64,000 nt of DNA from TMED27 sp964350695 (GCA_964350695.1 CAYGKM010000004.1:85427-149426); one strand, 5' to 3'; shown: positions 7,703-16,526, numbered from the stretch's first letter. Numbers and translations: made by a program. Notes: a model not told the origin generated them from the sequence alone.

Positions 7703-10035
7703 TGCTTAGCAAAAACCTCGAACAAACCCTCCACCGCGCACTGGCAGTCGCCAACGAGCATCACCACGAATACGCCACGTTGGAACATCTTCTGCACGCG
7801 CTGATCGAAGATCAAGACGCCATGGCGGTTCTGCGCTCCTGCGGCATCTCGCTGTCCGATCTCCAAGACCAGCTTGGGCAATATATCGAAAGCGAACTGA
7901 CCTATCTGGTGAATACCGAGGCCGAGGAATCCAAACCCACAACCGCCTTCCAGCGCGTGCTGCAACGCGCCGCCATCCACGTGCAATCTTCTGGCCGTGA
8001 AGAAGTCACAGGCGCAAATGTTCTGGTCGCCCTGTTCTCCGAGCGCGAATCCCACGCCGTCTTCTTCCTTCAGGAACAAGACATGACCCGCTTCGATGCG
8101 GTCAATTATATCTCCCATGGCATCGCCAAAGTCCCGACAGACAGCGACGAAACCCGCCACATTCGCGGCACGGACGCAAGCGCCGCCAATGAAGCCAAAA
8201 CCCCTGCAGAGGCCCTCGATGCCTATTGCGTCAATCTTAACGAACGCGCAAAAGACGGCAAAATAGACGTTTTGATCGGGCGCGAAGCCGAAGTAAACCG
8301 CACTATCCAAATTCTGTGCCGCCGCTCCAAAAACAATCCGCTTTATGTCGGTGATCCGGGCGTAGGTAAAACCGCCATCGCCGAAGGCCTTGCCAAAAAA
8401 ATCGTCGATAAGGAAGTCCCCGAAGTTCTCCACGGCGCGGTAATTTACTCCCTCGATATGGGCGCGCTCTTGGCCGGAACCCGCTATCGCGGTGACTTCG
8501 AAGAGCGCCTTAAAATGGTTCTGAAAGAGCTGGAAGAAATCGACGGCGCAGTGCTGTTCATCGACGAAATCCACACCATCATCGGCGCGGGCGCAACCTC
8601 GGGCGGCGCAATGGATGCCTCCAACCTCATTAAACCCGCGCTCTCAAACGGCGCGCTAAAATGTATCGGCTCCACCACTTATAAAGAATATCGCAATCAT
8701 TTCGAAAAAGACCGCGCGCTTGTCCGCCGCTTCCAGAAAATCGACGTCTATGAACCCTCCGTCGATGATGCGATCAAAATCCTCATGGGCCTAAAACCAT
8801 ATTACGAGAAACATCACGGCGTCACCTACACCCCCGAAGCCATTGATGCCGCCGTCAAACTCTCCGATAAATATATGGGCGACCGCAAGCTCCCCGATAA
8901 GGCCATTGATATCATCGACGAAGTCGGCGCTGCGCAAATGCTCGTGCCGCTCGAAGACCGTAAGAAAATTATCACCCGCGAAGACATCGAAGGCGTGATC
9001 GCCGTGATTGTAAAAATCCCCGCCGCCACAATGTCCGATAACGATAAAGAGAGCCTCCAAACGCTCGAGCGCGACCTCAAAACTATGGTTTATGACCAAG
9101 ACACCGCTATCGACATCTTGGTCGATTCTATCAAAATGGCGCGCGCCGGCCTGCGCGATGATGAAAAGCCCATCGGCTCCTATCTCTTCTCCGGCCCCAC
9201 GGGCGTCGGTAAAACCGAAGTCGCCCGCCAGCTTTCAAAAACGATGGGTATCGAATTGATAAGATTCGATATGTCGGAATATATGGAACGCCACTCCGTA
9301 TCCCGCCTCATCGGTACGCCTCCGGGTTATGTCGGCTTCGAACAAGGCGGCCTTTTGACAGATAAAATCGACCAGCATCCTCACTGCGTTTTGCTCCTCG
9401 ACGAGATTGAAAAAGCCCACCCCGATCTGTTCAATATCCTGCTTCAGGTCATGGATTACGGCAAGCTCACCGATAATAACGGCAAGTCGATCGACTTCCG
9501 CAATGTCATCCTCATCATGACAACCAACGCGGGCGCGGCAAAAATGGCGCAAACCCCCGTCGGCTTTAACCGCGAAATCGGCTATGATGATGATAGCTAC
9601 GCCGATAACGAGGCCATCACGAAAACCTTCGCCCCTGAATTCCGCAACCGCCTTGATGCGATTGTGCCGTTCCATAACCTTTCGCCGGCTACGGTCGAAA
9701 TGGTGGTTGATAAATTCGTCGCCCAGCTCGAAGGGCAGCTTGCCGATAAAAATGTTGAAATCGCCCTCACGCCCGCAGCGCGAAAATATCTCGCGAAAGA
9801 AGGCTACGATCCCGCAATGGGCGCAAGGCCTTTAGGCCGCATCATTCAGGAAAAAATCAAACGCCCGCTGGCGGAAGAAATTCTGTTCGGAAAATTGGAG
9901 CAGGGCGGTATATGCGAAGTCGATTTCAAAGACGATGCACTGACCTTCAATTTCAAAAAGGCCAAAGTGAAAAAACCCAAAGCCTCATCTGAGCCTTCCG
10001 GCGAAGCGGAAGAAACCGAAGACGTCTCGCGCTGA
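7702..10035 (+). CDS. clpA: ATP-dependent Clp protease ATPase subunit ClpA
   Basis: ClpA is the AAA+ unfoldase that feeds substrates into ClpP. The 777 residues carry the Clp N-domain (about 1-145), AAA-1 with Walker A GDPGVGKT at 217-224 and Walker B LFIDEIH, and AAA-2 with Walker A GPTGVGKT at 498-505 and LLLDEIEKAHPD. The D2-small domain ends with GARPLGRIIQEKIK. There is no long ClpB-type middle coiled coil, which separates it from ClpB. A charged tail (KKAKVKKPKASSEPSGEAEE) is lineage-specific. clpP is not in the window. The stop abuts the convergent pilin-like gene with no gap. Confidence 0.97.
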   Translation: MLSKNLEQTLHRALAVANEHHHEYATLEHLLHALIEDQDAMAVLRSCGISLSDLQDQLGQYIESELTYLVNTEAEESKPTTAFQRVLQRAAIHVQSSGREEVTGANVLVALFSERESHAVFFLQEQDMTRFDAVNYISHGIAKVPTDSDETRHIRGTDASAANEAKTPAEALDAYCVNLNERAKDGKIDVLIGREAEVNRTIQILCRRSKNNPLYVGDPGVGKTAIAEGLAKKIVDKEVPEVLHGAVIYSLDMGALLAGTRYRGDFEERLKMVLKELEEIDGAVLFIDEIHTIIGAGATSGGAMDASNLIKPALSNGALKCIGSTTYKEYRNHFEKDRALVRRFQKIDVYEPSVDDAIKILMGLKPYYEKHHGVTYTPEAIDAAVKLSDKYMGDRKLPDKAIDIIDEVGAAQMLVPLEDRKKIITREDIEGVIAVIVKIPAATMSDNDKESLQTLERDLKTMVYDQDTAIDILVDSIKMARAGLRDDEKPIGSYLFSGPTGVGKTEVARQLSKTMGIELIRFDMSEYMERHSVSRLIGTPPGYVGFEQGGLLTDKIDQHPHCVLLLDEIEKAHPDLFNILLQVMDYGKLTDNNGKSIDFRNVILIMTTNAGAAKMAQTPVGFNREIGYDDDSYADNEAITKTFAPEFRNRLDAIVPFHNLSPATVEMVVDKFVAQLEGQLADKNVEIALTPAARKYLAKEGYDPAMGARPLGRIIQEKIKRPLAEEILFGKLEQGGICEVDFKDDALTFNFKKAKVKKPKASSEPSGEAEETEDVSR

Positions 10036-10677
10036 TTATCGGCTGATTAAAACCTGATAGAAAAAGTAATTATCCCCGCTATTGGAATAATTCAAACACC
10101 CTGCGACAAATCCGCCCGCATCATCGAGCGTCTCGGTAGAGGCATATGTATCCTGAAATTTAGTGAAAGACACGCCCGCATCGCTGCCAAAACCGGGCAA
10201 ACCTAATTTATCATTAATCGCATTACAAACCGTAAGCTTCAAATTCGGCAATATCGCCACCAGATCAGGGGAAGCCGTCCCCACATCTTCAACAATATTC
10301 GCGCCCGTGAACACCCAGTCACTGCCATCACCCACATCCGGGCTCGGCTTGATATATGTCATGCCCGCACCGCTTGGGTCAAAAATCATGCAGTTCGACG
10401 TGGCCGCAGGCGTATGGTCATATCCTGTTAACTCCGCAGTCTCGAAGCTGATATCCTCAACCCCGCAACCATTGGAAATCCGCAAACCCTGCACGGATTG
10501 GCGCAACTGCCCGCCATAACCGATAACCTCATCAGATAGAAGGCTCGCTTTTTCCGCCCCCACCATATTGCCGCTATCGCCCCCGCGCATCATCTGCGCC
10601 ACAACGTAGCTCAGCGCCGCAAAAAGCGCCACCGCAATCAAAATCATAAATAAAACACTGCCGTTTTCTCGTCTCAT
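10036..10677 (-). CDS. pilin-like single-pass envelope protein (paralogue of 3520-4269)
   Basis: The 213-residue protein has a short N-terminus (MRRENG), one hydrophobic helix (SVLFMILIAVALFAALSYVV) and an extracytoplasmic body with paired cysteines. It shares with the protein at 3520-4269 the N-terminal helix pattern, the VGTASPDLVAILPNLKLTVC block (GTAS, LVA, LPN) and the C-terminal motif FFYQVLISR. No Gly/Glu+5 prepilin signature is present. It stands as a single minus-strand gene whose stop abuts clpA. I do not recognise the family; surface filament, secretion pseudopilin or envelope structural roles are all possible. Confidence 0.75.
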   Translation of the reverse strand: MRRENGSVLFMILIAVALFAALSYVVAQMMRGGDSGNMVGAEKASLLSDEVIGYGGQLRQSVQGLRISNGCGVEDISFETAELTGYDHTPAATSNCMIFDPSGAGMTYIKPSPDVGDGSDWVFTGANIVEDVGTASPDLVAILPNLKLTVCNAINDKLGLPGFGSDAGVSFTKFQDTYASTETLDDAGGFVAGCLNYSNSGDNYFFYQVLISR

Positions 10678-10739
10678 AAAAAAAGTATATCCGTATTCAT
10701 TTTATTTTTCTGCCCCTAAAATTGTGCTTAAATGAATAT

Positions 10740-11573
10740 ATGAGCACAAAAGACTTCATAAACATTCTCGTCGCCGAAGATAACGATGTCAGCCGTGACA
10801 TGATTATCGGAATCTTAAAGCCCCGCGGATATAACGTCTACGGCGCGGTAGACGGCGAAAGCGCGATTAAGGTGATCGAAGATAAAGCCATTGATCTGGC
10901 CTTGGTGGATGTAAACATGGCCCCTAAAGGCGGCTTTGATTTTGTTCGCTACGCCGTCTCCAAAGGCATAAAAGTCCAAACCGTCTTCATCACTGCCGAT
11001 GATTCCAACGATCTTTTGATGGAAGCCAGCGCGCTGGGCGTAAATCAAATCATCCAAAAACCTGTTCAGCCTGACCGCCTCTTGAATATCGTAGAGCGCA
11101 TTTTGAAACGTCAGGGCCTGAATACCTCCTCCATGGTTGTTGAACAGCACACAACCACGCACGCCCCGGAGGATCTCATGCAAAAAGCTTTGGATATGGC
11201 CGCCGCTAATGTACGCAATAAAACAGGCGGGCCATTCGCCGCCGTGCTTGCAAATGCGGAAGGCAAAGTTTTGGGCACGGGCGCGAGCAAAAAATCCGGC
11301 CGCGTTGATCCCATCGCCCACGCCGAAGTCATGGCGATCCGCAACGCCGCCGACCGCGAAGGCCGCGCTGATTTCTCCGATTGTGTGCTGTATTGTTCAA
11401 GCCAGCCCACCGCGATTGGCGCGGCGCTTATTGAAAGCGTAGGGATCAAAAAGGTTTATTACGGCATGTCCCATGAGGATATCGGCATGGATATCGGCAA
11501 ACGCTCTAAACCTACCTACGAGCCACTCCTCACCGATAAAGCCAAAGAGATGTATAAAGCCTCTAAAAGCTAA
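10740..11573 (+). CDS. response-regulator receiver fused to degenerate guanine-deaminase-like domain
   Basis: Residues 1-122 are a complete CheY-like receiver: acidic pair at 13-14, phosphoacceptor D57 in LALVDVNM, T85 and K107 in QKPVQP. After a linker, residues about 146-260 align with the nucleoside deaminase fold of guanine deaminase (GGPFAAVL, HAEVMAIRNA, then VLYCSSQPTAIGAALIESVGIKKVYYG). HAE (194-196) is kept, but the PCxxC zinc motif has become PTAIG, so both zinc cysteines are gone and catalysis is unlikely. It may be a phosphorylation-controlled nucleotide sensor; that is inference. ATG at 10740 is chosen over TTG at 10722; neither has a clear ribosome site. Confidence 0.85.
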   Translation: MSTKDFINILVAEDNDVSRDMIIGILKPRGYNVYGAVDGESAIKVIEDKAIDLALVDVNMAPKGGFDFVRYAVSKGIKVQTVFITADDSNDLLMEASALGVNQIIQKPVQPDRLLNIVERILKRQGLNTSSMVVEQHTTTHAPEDLMQKALDMAAANVRNKTGGPFAAVLANAEGKVLGTGASKKSGRVDPIAHAEVMAIRNAADREGRADFSDCVLYCSSQPTAIGAALIESVGIKKVYYGMSHEDIGMDIGKRSKPTYEPLLTDKAKEMYKASKS

Positions 11574-12028
11574 ATTTCGAAAATCGCATCAATTTCGACC
11601 GCGACCCCGCGCGGCAAACTCGCGGCGCTGACCGCAAATCTTGCATGGCGGCCCTTATCACCCATCACATCCACCATAAGATTGGACGCCCCGTTAATCA
11701 CTTCGGGCTGATCGGTAAAATCTGGCGTTGAATTCACGAACCCCCCCAGCTTCACCAGACGCTTAATCTTGCTCCAATCCCCGTGCACCGCTTCATTGGC
11801 CTGCGCCAGAATATTCAACGCGCATGCCTGCGCTGCGGCTACGCCGTCTTCAATGCTTAAATCCGCGCCCAAACGTCCTTTATGCATCGCTTCGCCATTT
11901 AAAAACGGGATCTGCCCCGAAACATAAATATGCGAACCGCTCACCACATACGGTACATAATTGGCCGCTGGTGCTGCCGCGCTGGGCAATTCAAATCCGA
12001 GACTTTGTAATTTTTCTGCTAAATCCAT
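11570..12028 (-). CDS. RidA/YjgF family protein
   Basis: The 152-residue product matches the RidA superfamily (reactive imine/enamine deaminases and relatives): YVVSGSHIYVSGQIPFLNGE, the central LGGFVNSTPDFTDQPEVINGAS, and RFAVSAASLPRGVAVEIDAIFEI. The arginine of HARFAVSAASLPRG and the terminal glutamate-containing strand are where RidA enzymes bind carboxylates. It belongs to the longer variant with an N-terminal helix (AEKLQSLGFELP). Which subfamily and substrate applies cannot be decided. It is convergent with the receiver-deaminase gene, overlapping 4 bp. Confidence 0.88.
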   Translation of the reverse strand: MDLAEKLQSLGFELPSAAAPAANYVPYVVSGSHIYVSGQIPFLNGEAMHKGRLGADLSIEDGVAAAQACALNILAQANEAVHGDWSKIKRLVKLGGFVNSTPDFTDQPEVINGASNLMVDVMGDKGRHARFAVSAASLPRGVAVEIDAIFEI

Positions 12029-12098
12029 AGTTTAGGCATCCTTTGGGGCTGTGCATTTAAAATTTTTCTGATAAAACCATATCTAAGGAGTTTTTTAA

Positions 12099-12494
12099 AT
12101 GGGACTTTTAAGTTTTTTAGGCGTTCTGTCGCCTGCACACATAAACCTCTTCACCGCGCTGAAAAGAAAAGAGCGCGTCGGAGCAGATGAATACGGCAAT
12201 GTATATTACCGCGCAAAGCCTCGCGCAGGCTATAAACATGACCGCCGCTGGGTGATGTATGAAGGCGCGCCCGAGGCCTCGAAAGTTCCGCCTGAATGGC
12301 ATGGCTGGCTCCACCACCAAACAGACGAATACCCCCGGGAAGGCGCAGAAAGCTTCCGCCGCCCCTGGCAAAAACCCCACCAAGCCAATATGACAGGGAC
12401 AAATCAGGCCTACCGCCCGCCCGGTCATATTCTCGAAGGTGGAAAACGAGACAAAGCCGCCGGTGATTACACCGCATGGACACCCCCGAAATAA
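12099..12494 (+). CDS. NADH:ubiquinone oxidoreductase NDUFA12-type accessory subunit
   Basis: The 131-residue protein is the bacterial version of complex I subunit NDUFA12 (B17.2). The signature region is clear: VGADEYGNVYYRAK, then RRWVMYEGAPEASKVPPEWHGWLHH. In alphaproteobacteria it is a supernumerary subunit on the matrix-facing arm of complex I and is often encoded near mlaD and a DUF2155 gene, as here, away from the nuo operon. AAGGAG precedes the ATG. The C-terminal region after residue 95 is poorly conserved and proline-rich. Confidence 0.92.
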   Translation: MGLLSFLGVLSPAHINLFTALKRKERVGADEYGNVYYRAKPRAGYKHDRRWVMYEGAPEASKVPPEWHGWLHHQTDEYPREGAESFRRPWQKPHQANMTGTNQAYRPPGHILEGGKRDKAAGDYTAWTPPK

Positions 12495-12513
12495 TATTAA
12501 AGAGGATAAGAAT

Positions 12514-12972
12514 ATGAAGCGCAGTTTAGTCGAAACATTATTGGGAGCCTTGGTCATTATCGTGGCCGTTGTTTTTTTCCTGTTCAGCTATAACAAAGCC
12601 GATGTCGGCAAAGGCTCCGGCGGCTATGAAATCATCGCCCATTTCTCCGGCATCGGCGGGTTGGCTGCGGGTGATGAAGTCCAGATCAGCGGCGTAAAAA
12701 TCGGCACCGTCAGCAATGTCGACCTCGACCAGAACACATATCTCGCCCGCGTTCACATCGCCGTCGATAACCAATATAAACTCCCTGCCGATACAGCAGC
12801 CCTCATCAGCAGCGAAAGCCTGCTTGGCGGAAAATACCTTGAGCTTCAACCGGGCGCTGCCGAGGAAATTCTTGAAAACGGAGACATTATTGAATTCACA
12901 CAAGCTCCGCAAAACCTAGAGCAGCTCTTGGGCCAATTCATTTTCAGCATGCAGAGCGATGAAAAGAAGTAA
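12514..12972 (+). CDS. mlaD: MlaD, substrate-binding MCE protein of phospholipid transporter
   Basis: MlaD is the periplasmic MCE-domain ring of the Mla system, which moves phospholipids between the membranes. The 152-residue protein has one N-terminal membrane helix (SLVETLLGALVIIVAVVFFLF) and a single MCE domain (residues about 38-118) with GLAAGDEVQISGVKIGTVSNV and ESLLGGKYLELQPG. ATG at 12514 has AGAGGATAAGAAT before it; a longer start at 12439 would prepend residues overlapping the previous gene and is rejected. The permease and ATPase partners mlaE and mlaF lie 47 kb away at 59857-61409. Confidence 0.92.
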   Translation: MKRSLVETLLGALVIIVAVVFFLFSYNKADVGKGSGGYEIIAHFSGIGGLAAGDEVQISGVKIGTVSNVDLDQNTYLARVHIAVDNQYKLPADTAALISSESLLGGKYLELQPGAAEEILENGDIIEFTQAPQNLEQLLGQFIFSMQSDEKK

Positions 12973-13444
12973 TCACATGCGGCTATTTTCCGCGCTTATA
13001 CTTGGCGGGTGTTTACTCGCCGGCGCCGCTTATGCGCGCGCCACAGAAGATTACCCAACCGTAAAGCTTCGCTCGCTCGATAAAATCACCGCCCGCACAG
13101 TGACCTTCGATGTAAAGGTCGGCAGCACCGTAAAATTCGGCGATGTCTTCATCAAAGTTCAATCCTGCCGCAAAGCCCCCGAAATTGAAAAGCCGGAAGC
13201 CGCCTCTTTCCTGCAAGTCTGGGAAATTGATAAAGATAACGAAGCCAACTGGATATTCTCCGGCTGGATGTTTGCATCCTCCCCCGGCCTGTCCTCGATG
13301 GACCACCCGATCTACGATGTATGGGTTCTGGACTGCCTGAGCGACGGCGAAAAAGTAGAGCCGGAAGAAAAAGAAGAAATCCGCGAAGGTGAAGGCGAGA
13401 TTGACCCCGAAGAGGCCGTGCCAGCGCCTGATCTAGGTGATTAA
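12959..13444 (+). CDS. DUF2155 family secreted protein
   Basis: The 161-residue protein has a signal peptide (LFSALILGGCLLAGAAYA) and the full DUF2155 core: RSLDKITARTVTFDVKVGS, KFGDVFIKVQSCRKAP, then the hallmark GWMFASSPGLSSMDHPIYDVWVLDC. Two conserved cysteines probably form a periplasmic disulfide. The C-terminal tail is very acidic. It overlaps the end of mlaD by 14 bp; ATG at 12977 is an alternative start. The recurring link with mlaD and aat in alphaproteobacteria suggests an envelope role, but the function is unknown. It converges on aat with a 4-bp overlap. Confidence 0.88.
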   Translation: MKRSNHMRLFSALILGGCLLAGAAYARATEDYPTVKLRSLDKITARTVTFDVKVGSTVKFGDVFIKVQSCRKAPEIEKPEAASFLQVWEIDKDNEANWIFSGWMFASSPGLSSMDHPIYDVWVLDCLSDGEKVEPEEKEEIREGEGEIDPEEAVPAPDLGD

Positions 13445-14112
13445 GGCGCATCCCTGAATGCGAAGTACTCTTCAATTAAAGCGCGCTCCGAAATCCCGCT
13501 TTGCATGAAATCAGCCTCGATTTTTAACGCCGCATCAAGCCGCGCTTTATACGCGGCGTGCCCAAGCTCATAAACCCCGAATTGCTTTAAATGCGGATTT
13601 ACAAATTGCGTATCAAGCAATTGATACCCGCCCCGCCACAGCCGCGCCGCCAAATGCACAAGCGCAATCTTGCTCGCATTCGAGGTTCGGCTATACATAC
13701 TTTCGCCGAAAAACGCCCCGCCAATGGCAAGGCCGTAAACGCCGCCCATAAGCCGTCCGTTTTCCCAATACTCCACGCTGTGCGCATGCCCCCGCGCGTG
13801 TAAATCACAATACGCCTTGATGATCTGGTCATTAATCCACGTCTCGGGGCGATCCTCGGTTTCTTCACCGCACGCCTGGATCACATGCTCAAAAGCGCTA
13901 TCAATTTTTATTTGAAACGCTTCGTTTCGATTTATATTTCTTTGCACAATTCTCTTTAAGGATTTCGGGATATGAAGCCCATCAATGGAAAGCTGCCCCC
14001 GCTCCTCAGGGCATATCCAATGCACATACGGGCTTCCCGCACTATACGCCATCGGGAATAATCCCTGACGGTACGCTTCAAGTAGCAATTCTGGAGTAAG
14101 CACAAGCTGCAT
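13441..14112 (-). CDS. aat: leucyl/phenylalanyl-tRNA-protein transferase
   Basis: Aat transfers Leu or Phe from aminoacyl-tRNA to the N-terminal Arg or Lys of proteins, creating N-degrons read by ClpS. The sequence has the family start LTPELLLEAYRQGLFPMAY, then WICPEERGQL, the core GGVYGLAIGGAFFGESMYSR and LLDTQFVNPHLKQFGVYE. About 223 residues is normal length. I use the ATG at 14112; a TTG at 14130 would add six residues. clpS and clpA are 4-6 kb away, so the bacterial N-end rule pathway is encoded here apart from clpP. Confidence 0.95.
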   Translation of the reverse strand: MQLVLTPELLLEAYRQGLFPMAYSAGSPYVHWICPEERGQLSIDGLHIPKSLKRIVQRNINRNEAFQIKIDSAFEHVIQACGEETEDRPETWINDQIIKAYCDLHARGHAHSVEYWENGRLMGGVYGLAIGGAFFGESMYSRTSNASKIALVHLAARLWRGGYQLLDTQFVNPHLKQFGVYELGHAAYKARLDAALKIEADFMQSGISERALIEEYFAFRDAP

Positions 14113-14234
14113 ATCTCCAGTATGCCGCAAAAAACAAATCTTGGCGAATTTTTGTCCCTATAATTTTTACATATAAATATTGAAATTCCATAATCAATGT
14201 GCTACCAAAACGGTAAATCAAAGGATAAAAAAGC

Positions 14235-14683
14235 ATGGGCGTAAGCGCAACAACACCTCAAAGACCGGCGAATATCGCTATTAATGGCTCCGGCACTATT
14301 GGCCGCGCGGCCATAATAGAGATACTCAAAAGCCCGACTTCTCGACCAACTTTTCCATGAGCGCTACGGCGAACGGTGGCGGGTAAACCCCTCGCGAGAT
14401 AACACCCGACGATATCAATATGCTGTTTAAAGAGTATATGGCGACTATGCCCCAGGAAAATGTTTTAGAATCTTTTTCGCGCGAGGTCTCCGCAGCAAGA
14501 GTAAAAAGAACGCCGTATTCTGCTGCTTTAGACACGCAAAGGACGAATATAAACCACGGTCCGCATAGCACCATGATAGAGATTAATGTTTGGCACGATA
14601 CGGCTTGGGGCTTTGCACCGCGTATGCTCGATGTCGCTCAAAAAATGCACGAAACTGGCTATGAAGAGCCGGTAGCCGCTTAA
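14235..14683 (+). pseudogene. GAPDH-like pseudogene, frameshifted and internally deleted
   Basis: A good ribosome site (AAAGGATAAAAAAGC) leads into a 41-codon frame with a Rossmann start, ANIAINGSGTIGRAAIIEIL, comparable to the INGFGRIGR start of glyceraldehyde-3-phosphate dehydrogenase; it stops at 14358-14360. Coding sense continues in a second frame (LLDQLFHERYGERWRVNPS, from 14338), then in a third frame (14402-14683) that ends with INVWHDTAWGFAPRMLDVA, comparable to the C-terminal WYDNEWGYSNR motif of GAPDH. The middle of the enzyme, including the catalytic Cys region, is missing: about 150 codons remain of about 335. Its stop overlaps that of convergent accC by 4 bp. Confidence 0.6.
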
Positions 14684-16035
14684 GACTTCGTCTTCGCCTT
14701 TTCCGCCAGCGCACCTTCAAGCCACTTGATCGAATATTCACCGCTCAAAAACGCGTCCTGCTCCAATATCCATTCATGCAAGGGCAGCGTTGTTTTCACG
14801 CCCGATATAATCGTCTCGCGTATCGCGCGGCGCAAACGGCGAATACATTCCTCGCGGTTGCGTCCGTGAATAATCAACTTCCCGATCATGGAATCATAAT
14901 ATGGCGGGATAGAATATCCCGCATAAATCGCGCTATCAAAACGCACGCCTAAACCGCCCGGCGCATGAAACTGCGTAATTTTCCCCGGTGAGGGCGCAAA
15001 TGTATCAGGATCTTCCGCATTGATGCGAATCTCGATCGCATGCCCGCGAAGCCGCACGCGGTCTTTCGTCACGGTCAATTCCTCGCCCGCCGCAACGCGG
15101 ATCTGCTCGGCGATCAAATCAATCCCCGTAATCATCTCGGTCACCGGATGCTCAACTTGAATGCGGGTATTCATTTCCATGAAATAAAATTCGCCGTCCT
15201 CATACAAAAACTCGATCGTCCCCGCGCCGCGATACCCCATCTCGCGCACCGTTTTGGCCGCCAAAGACCCTATGCGATCACGAAGCTCTTCGGTAATCAC
15301 AGGGGAGGGCGCTTCTTCCACCAATTTCTGATGACGGCGCTGCACGCTGCAATCGCGCTCGCCCAAATGGATGGCGTTTCCATGCGTATCGCCGAAAACC
15401 TGAATTTCAATATGTTTCGGGTCTTTCAGGAACTTCTCGATATACACCGTATCATCGCCGAAATTGGCCTTCGCCTCGCTGCGCGCACGGTTAAAAAGCT
15501 CGGCAAAATCCTTGATATCTTCAACAACCTGCATCCCTTTACCGCCGCCGCCTGACGCCGCTTTGATAATCACAGGCAAGCCCATTTCAGAGGCAATCTT
15601 TAAACCTTCTTCGGCAGTGTCCACCCCGCCCGCAGATCCCGGAACAACCGGCAGACCCAAGGCTTGCACGGTTTTCTTCGCCATCACCTTGTCGCCCATC
15701 ATCTCGATATGCTCAGGGGTCGGGCCGATAAACGCAAAACCATGCTCTTCCACCATCCGCGCAAATTGTGCGTTTTCGGAAAGAAACCCATATCCGGGGT
15801 GAATAGCATCCGCGCCCGTCAAAGACGCCGCGCTGAGGATTGCAGGGATATTAAGATAAGAATCTTTGGCTTGCGGCGGACCGATACACACCGATTCATG
15901 CGCCAAACGCACCGCCATCGAAGTGGCATCCGCCGTGGAGTGAACCGCCACAGTCTGAATACCCATTTCCTTACAGGCACGGATAATCCGAAGGGCAATT
16001 TCGCCGCGATTGGCTATGAGAACTTTTTTAAACAT
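14680..16035 (-). CDS. accC: acetyl-CoA carboxylase, biotin carboxylase subunit
   Basis: AccC carboxylates the biotin on AccB with bicarbonate and ATP, the first half of malonyl-CoA synthesis. The 451 residues show the biotin-carboxylase N-domain (KVLIANRGEIALRIIRACKEM), the ATP-grasp glycine loop KAASGGGGKGMQVV, the RDCSVQRRHQKLVEEAPSP block, and EMNTRIQVEHPVTEMITGID with the catalytic Arg and Glu residues. Length is standard. It lies 10 bp after accB on the same strand in the usual accB-accC order and feeds the fab genes at 49-54 kb. Confidence 0.97.
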   Translation of the reverse strand: MFKKVLIANRGEIALRIIRACKEMGIQTVAVHSTADATSMAVRLAHESVCIGPPQAKDSYLNIPAILSAASLTGADAIHPGYGFLSENAQFARMVEEHGFAFIGPTPEHIEMMGDKVMAKKTVQALGLPVVPGSAGGVDTAEEGLKIASEMGLPVIIKAASGGGGKGMQVVEDIKDFAELFNRARSEAKANFGDDTVYIEKFLKDPKHIEIQVFGDTHGNAIHLGERDCSVQRRHQKLVEEAPSPVITEELRDRIGSLAAKTVREMGYRGAGTIEFLYEDGEFYFMEMNTRIQVEHPVTEMITGIDLIAEQIRVAAGEELTVTKDRVRLRGHAIEIRINAEDPDTFAPSPGKITQFHAPGGLGVRFDSAIYAGYSIPPYYDSMIGKLIIHGRNREECIRRLRRAIRETIISGVKTTLPLHEWILEQDAFLSGEYSIKWLEGALAEKAKTKS

Positions 16036-16045
16036 GGGGTCTTGT

Positions 16046-16492
16046 CTACTCGATCACCATCAAAACATCGCCAAACTCAACAGGCTCGCCGTCTTCAACC
16101 AAAACTTGCGTAACCGTTCCGCCTTTTTCCGCCTTGATCGGGTTCATCACTTTCATCGCTTCGATAATCATCAGCGTATCACCCGCATTGACCGTATCAC
16201 CCTTTTTCGCAAACGGCGCTGCGCCGGGTTCAGGAGACATATAGGCCGTGCCGACCATCGGCGATGTCACCGCGCCCGGATGGCTATGTGCGATATTATC
16301 TGTGCTCGTGCTGGCTTGCTGAGGGATCGTGGGGTCAGAGGCCATCGAATATGCAGGCGCGCTGGCTGTAACAACGCCGCCGCCTTTGCTCACGCGAATG
16401 GCTTGGTCACCGTCCGCGACTTCGATTTCTGTAAGGCCGGTTTCTTCAAGCAAACCCGCCAACTCTTTAATTGCTTTGGAATCAATTTTCAT
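16046..16492 (-). CDS. accB: acetyl-CoA carboxylase, biotin carboxyl carrier protein
   Basis: The 148-residue carrier has an N-terminal helical region (KAIKELAGLLEETGLTEIEV), a flexible proline/alanine linker, and a C-terminal biotinyl domain with IIEAMKVMNPI; the lysine is the biotinylation site. Canonical AccB has MKM, so the methionine after the lysine is changed to valine, as in some other bacteria. The ATG at 16492 opens the conserved domain; a start at 16588 would run into the end of aroQ and is not used. It is encoded between aroQ and accC. Confidence 0.95.
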   Translation of the reverse strand: MKIDSKAIKELAGLLEETGLTEIEVADGDQAIRVSKGGGVVTASAPAYSMASDPTIPQQASTSTDNIAHSHPGAVTSPMVGTAYMSPEPGAAPFAKKGDTVNAGDTLMIIEAMKVMNPIKAEKGGTVTQVLVEDGEPVEFGDVLMVIE

Positions 16493-16526
16493 AAATTTCA
16501 GCTCTGTTAGTATTAGATAGTCCTGC

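Noticed and set aside
7447..8574. 375-residue minus-strand open frame opposite clpA
   Set aside because: It is a shadow of the orphan and clpA reading frames, with biased Gly/Phe/Asp composition and no ribosome site or domain.
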